DNA from: Bowmanella denitrificans
GTDB taxonomy: Bacteria > Pseudomonadota > Gammaproteobacteria > Enterobacterales > Alteromonadaceae
Length of the DNA: 64,000 nt
Assembly (NCBI RefSeq): GCF_039522935.1
Contig: NZ_BAAAEI010000010.1
Span: forward strand, 62,001 to 126,000
Reading direction: 5' to 3'
Under the pieces are notes generated by a model that worked only from the letters and a program-made list of their open reading frames with translations, was not told the origin of the DNA and did not search any database. The translations under genes were made by a program, and so were the position numbers. Positions 63,174 through 64,000 of the stretch are shown here, one piece after another; position 1 is the stretch's first letter; every line of letters begins with the position of its first letter.

Positions 63174-64000
63174 ATGCAATTAGCTCGTCTTCGCCTGCTT
63201 CTGCTGCCTTTTTTTGCAGTTTATTTGTTTGCCTGTGCTGCCCCCCAGATTGATCCACCTAAGCAGATTACGATTCTGCACACCAATGACCATCATGGGC
63301 GCTTCTGGCGCAATGAGCAGGGCGAATATGGCATGGCGGCGCGTAAAACCCTGATTGACGCTATCAGGCAGGAAGTGGCGGCAAACGGCGGTGAGCTATT
63401 GCTGCTTTCTGGCGGTGACATTAACACCGGTGTGCCTGAATCAGACCTGCAGCAGGCCGAGCCGGATTTTCTGGGCATGCGAATGCTGGGCTATGACGCC
63501 ATGGCCTTGGGTAATCATGAGTTTGACAATCCCCTGGCGGTAATAGAAGAGCAGCGTCAGTGGGCAGGCTTTCCTATGCTATCTGCCAATATTTATGACA
63601 AGCGCACCGGTAAGCGCAAATATCAGGCCTATCAGATGTTTGAGCGTTTGGGGCTGCGTATTGCCGTGCTGGGCCTGACCACTGAGGATACCGCCAAAAT
63701 AGGCAATCCGGCCTTTATTGGTGAACTGGAGTTTCGCGATCCCAAGGCCGAAGCCGCGAAACTGGTGGCCGAGATTCAAACTAAGGAGCAACCTGATTTA
63801 ATCATTGCAGTGACCCATATGGGCCACTACGACGATGCCAACAGTGGCGTTAATGCGCCTGGTGATGTGGCTTTAGCCAGGGCATTACCCAAAGGAAGCC
63901 TGGCCATGGTCATCGGTGGTCATTCGCAGGAGCCGCTGTGTATGGAAAAACCCAACCACAATCGTACGGATTACCAACCAGGACAGGCCTGCCAGCCAGA
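63174..64000 (+). CDS. ushA: UDP-sugar hydrolase/5'-nucleotidase (partial)
   Basis: The first 275 residues of a periplasmic nucleotidase that is cut by the window edge. It has a signal peptide with a lipobox-like LFAC (Cys21), then ITILHTNDHHGRFWRNEQGE, LLLSGGDINTGVPESDLQ, ALGNHEFDNP, TTEDTAKIGNP and VTHMGHYDD and GGHSQEPLC. These match E. coli UshA almost without change, including both metal-site motifs. The lipobox would make it a lipoprotein, whereas E. coli UshA is soluble. It hydrolyses UDP-glucose and nucleotides in the periplasm. Confidence 0.93.
   Translation, partial: MQLARLRLLLLPFFAVYLFACAAPQIDPPKQITILHTNDHHGRFWRNEQGEYGMAARKTLIDAIRQEVAANGGELLLLSGGDINTGVPESDLQQAEPDFLGMRMLGYDAMALGNHEFDNPLAVIEEQRQWAGFPMLSANIYDKRTGKRKYQAYQMFERLGLRIAVLGLTTEDTAKIGNPAFIGELEFRDPKAEAAKLVAEIQTKEQPDLIIAVTHMGHYDDANSGVNAPGDVALARALPKGSLAMVIGGHSQEPLCMEKPNHNRTDYQPGQACQP

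Overview
The window reads as chromosomal DNA from a marine-type gammaproteobacterium, most likely Alteromonadales (Alteromonadaceae-like). Evidence: a metY-rimP-nusA-infB-rbfA-truB-rpsO order, many TonB-dependent receptors and surface lipoproteins, a TorF-type porin, and close resemblance of PotF, PuuD, PuuR and UshA to their enterobacterial counterparts. No phage, IS element, CRISPR array or rRNA was seen. The sequence has one 72-base run of N (41115-41186) inside the end of rpsO, so the left and right parts may not truly be adjacent.

Layout. 1-14.7 kb: end of an RND efflux pump; a 1345-residue membrane protein with a Cache-like sensor region; an ArsR-type regulator divergent from a NIPSNAP / antibiotic-monooxygenase-like / DUF6058 operon; a Gfo/Idh/MocA oxidoreductase; an unknown membrane protein; a LysR regulator divergent from a class III aminotransferase, followed by a TonB-dependent receptor; a small lipoprotein. 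14.7-31.4 kb: a large polyamine catabolism and uptake locus. On the minus strand, from puuD leftwards, it runs puuD, spuC-like aminotransferase, potF, potG, potH, potI, puuR, puuC, TorF-type porin, puuB1, cupin. On the plus strand lie puuA and agmatinase speB. A second set follows: TetR regulator, puuB2 and a divergent second puuA-type gene. Together these import putrescine, make it from agmatine, glutamylate and oxidise it, and release GABA. A bacterioferritin lacking the usual haem methionine follows.

31.9-41.1 kb: initiator tRNA with its own promoter and terminator, a hairpin-rich leader, then rimP, nusA, infB, rbfA, truB. A metallo-beta-lactamase-fold gene and a divergent LysR gene sit between truB and rpsO, and the expected pnp is not seen after rpsO. 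41.2-44.4 kb: yqhA and a CBS-PAS-GGDEF-EAL signalling protein.

44.4-50.5 kb: a zinc locus. A TonB receptor with a long His-Asp tract is preceded by two Zur-box-like palindromes. It is followed by an AztD-like lipoprotein, a CobW-type GTPase and a DUF3955 membrane protein; a frameshifted remnant of a GNAT/AAC(3)-I-type acetyltransferase lies beyond them. This is the most coherent candidate for an under-described system in the window.

50.5-64 kb: a Lon-like protease, a Sel1-like protein, a YtcJ-type amidohydrolase lipoprotein, DoxX, SpoVR, pirin, a DUF4153 membrane protein, an M13 metallopeptidase and the start of ushA. All function calls are from reading protein motifs; no database search was run.
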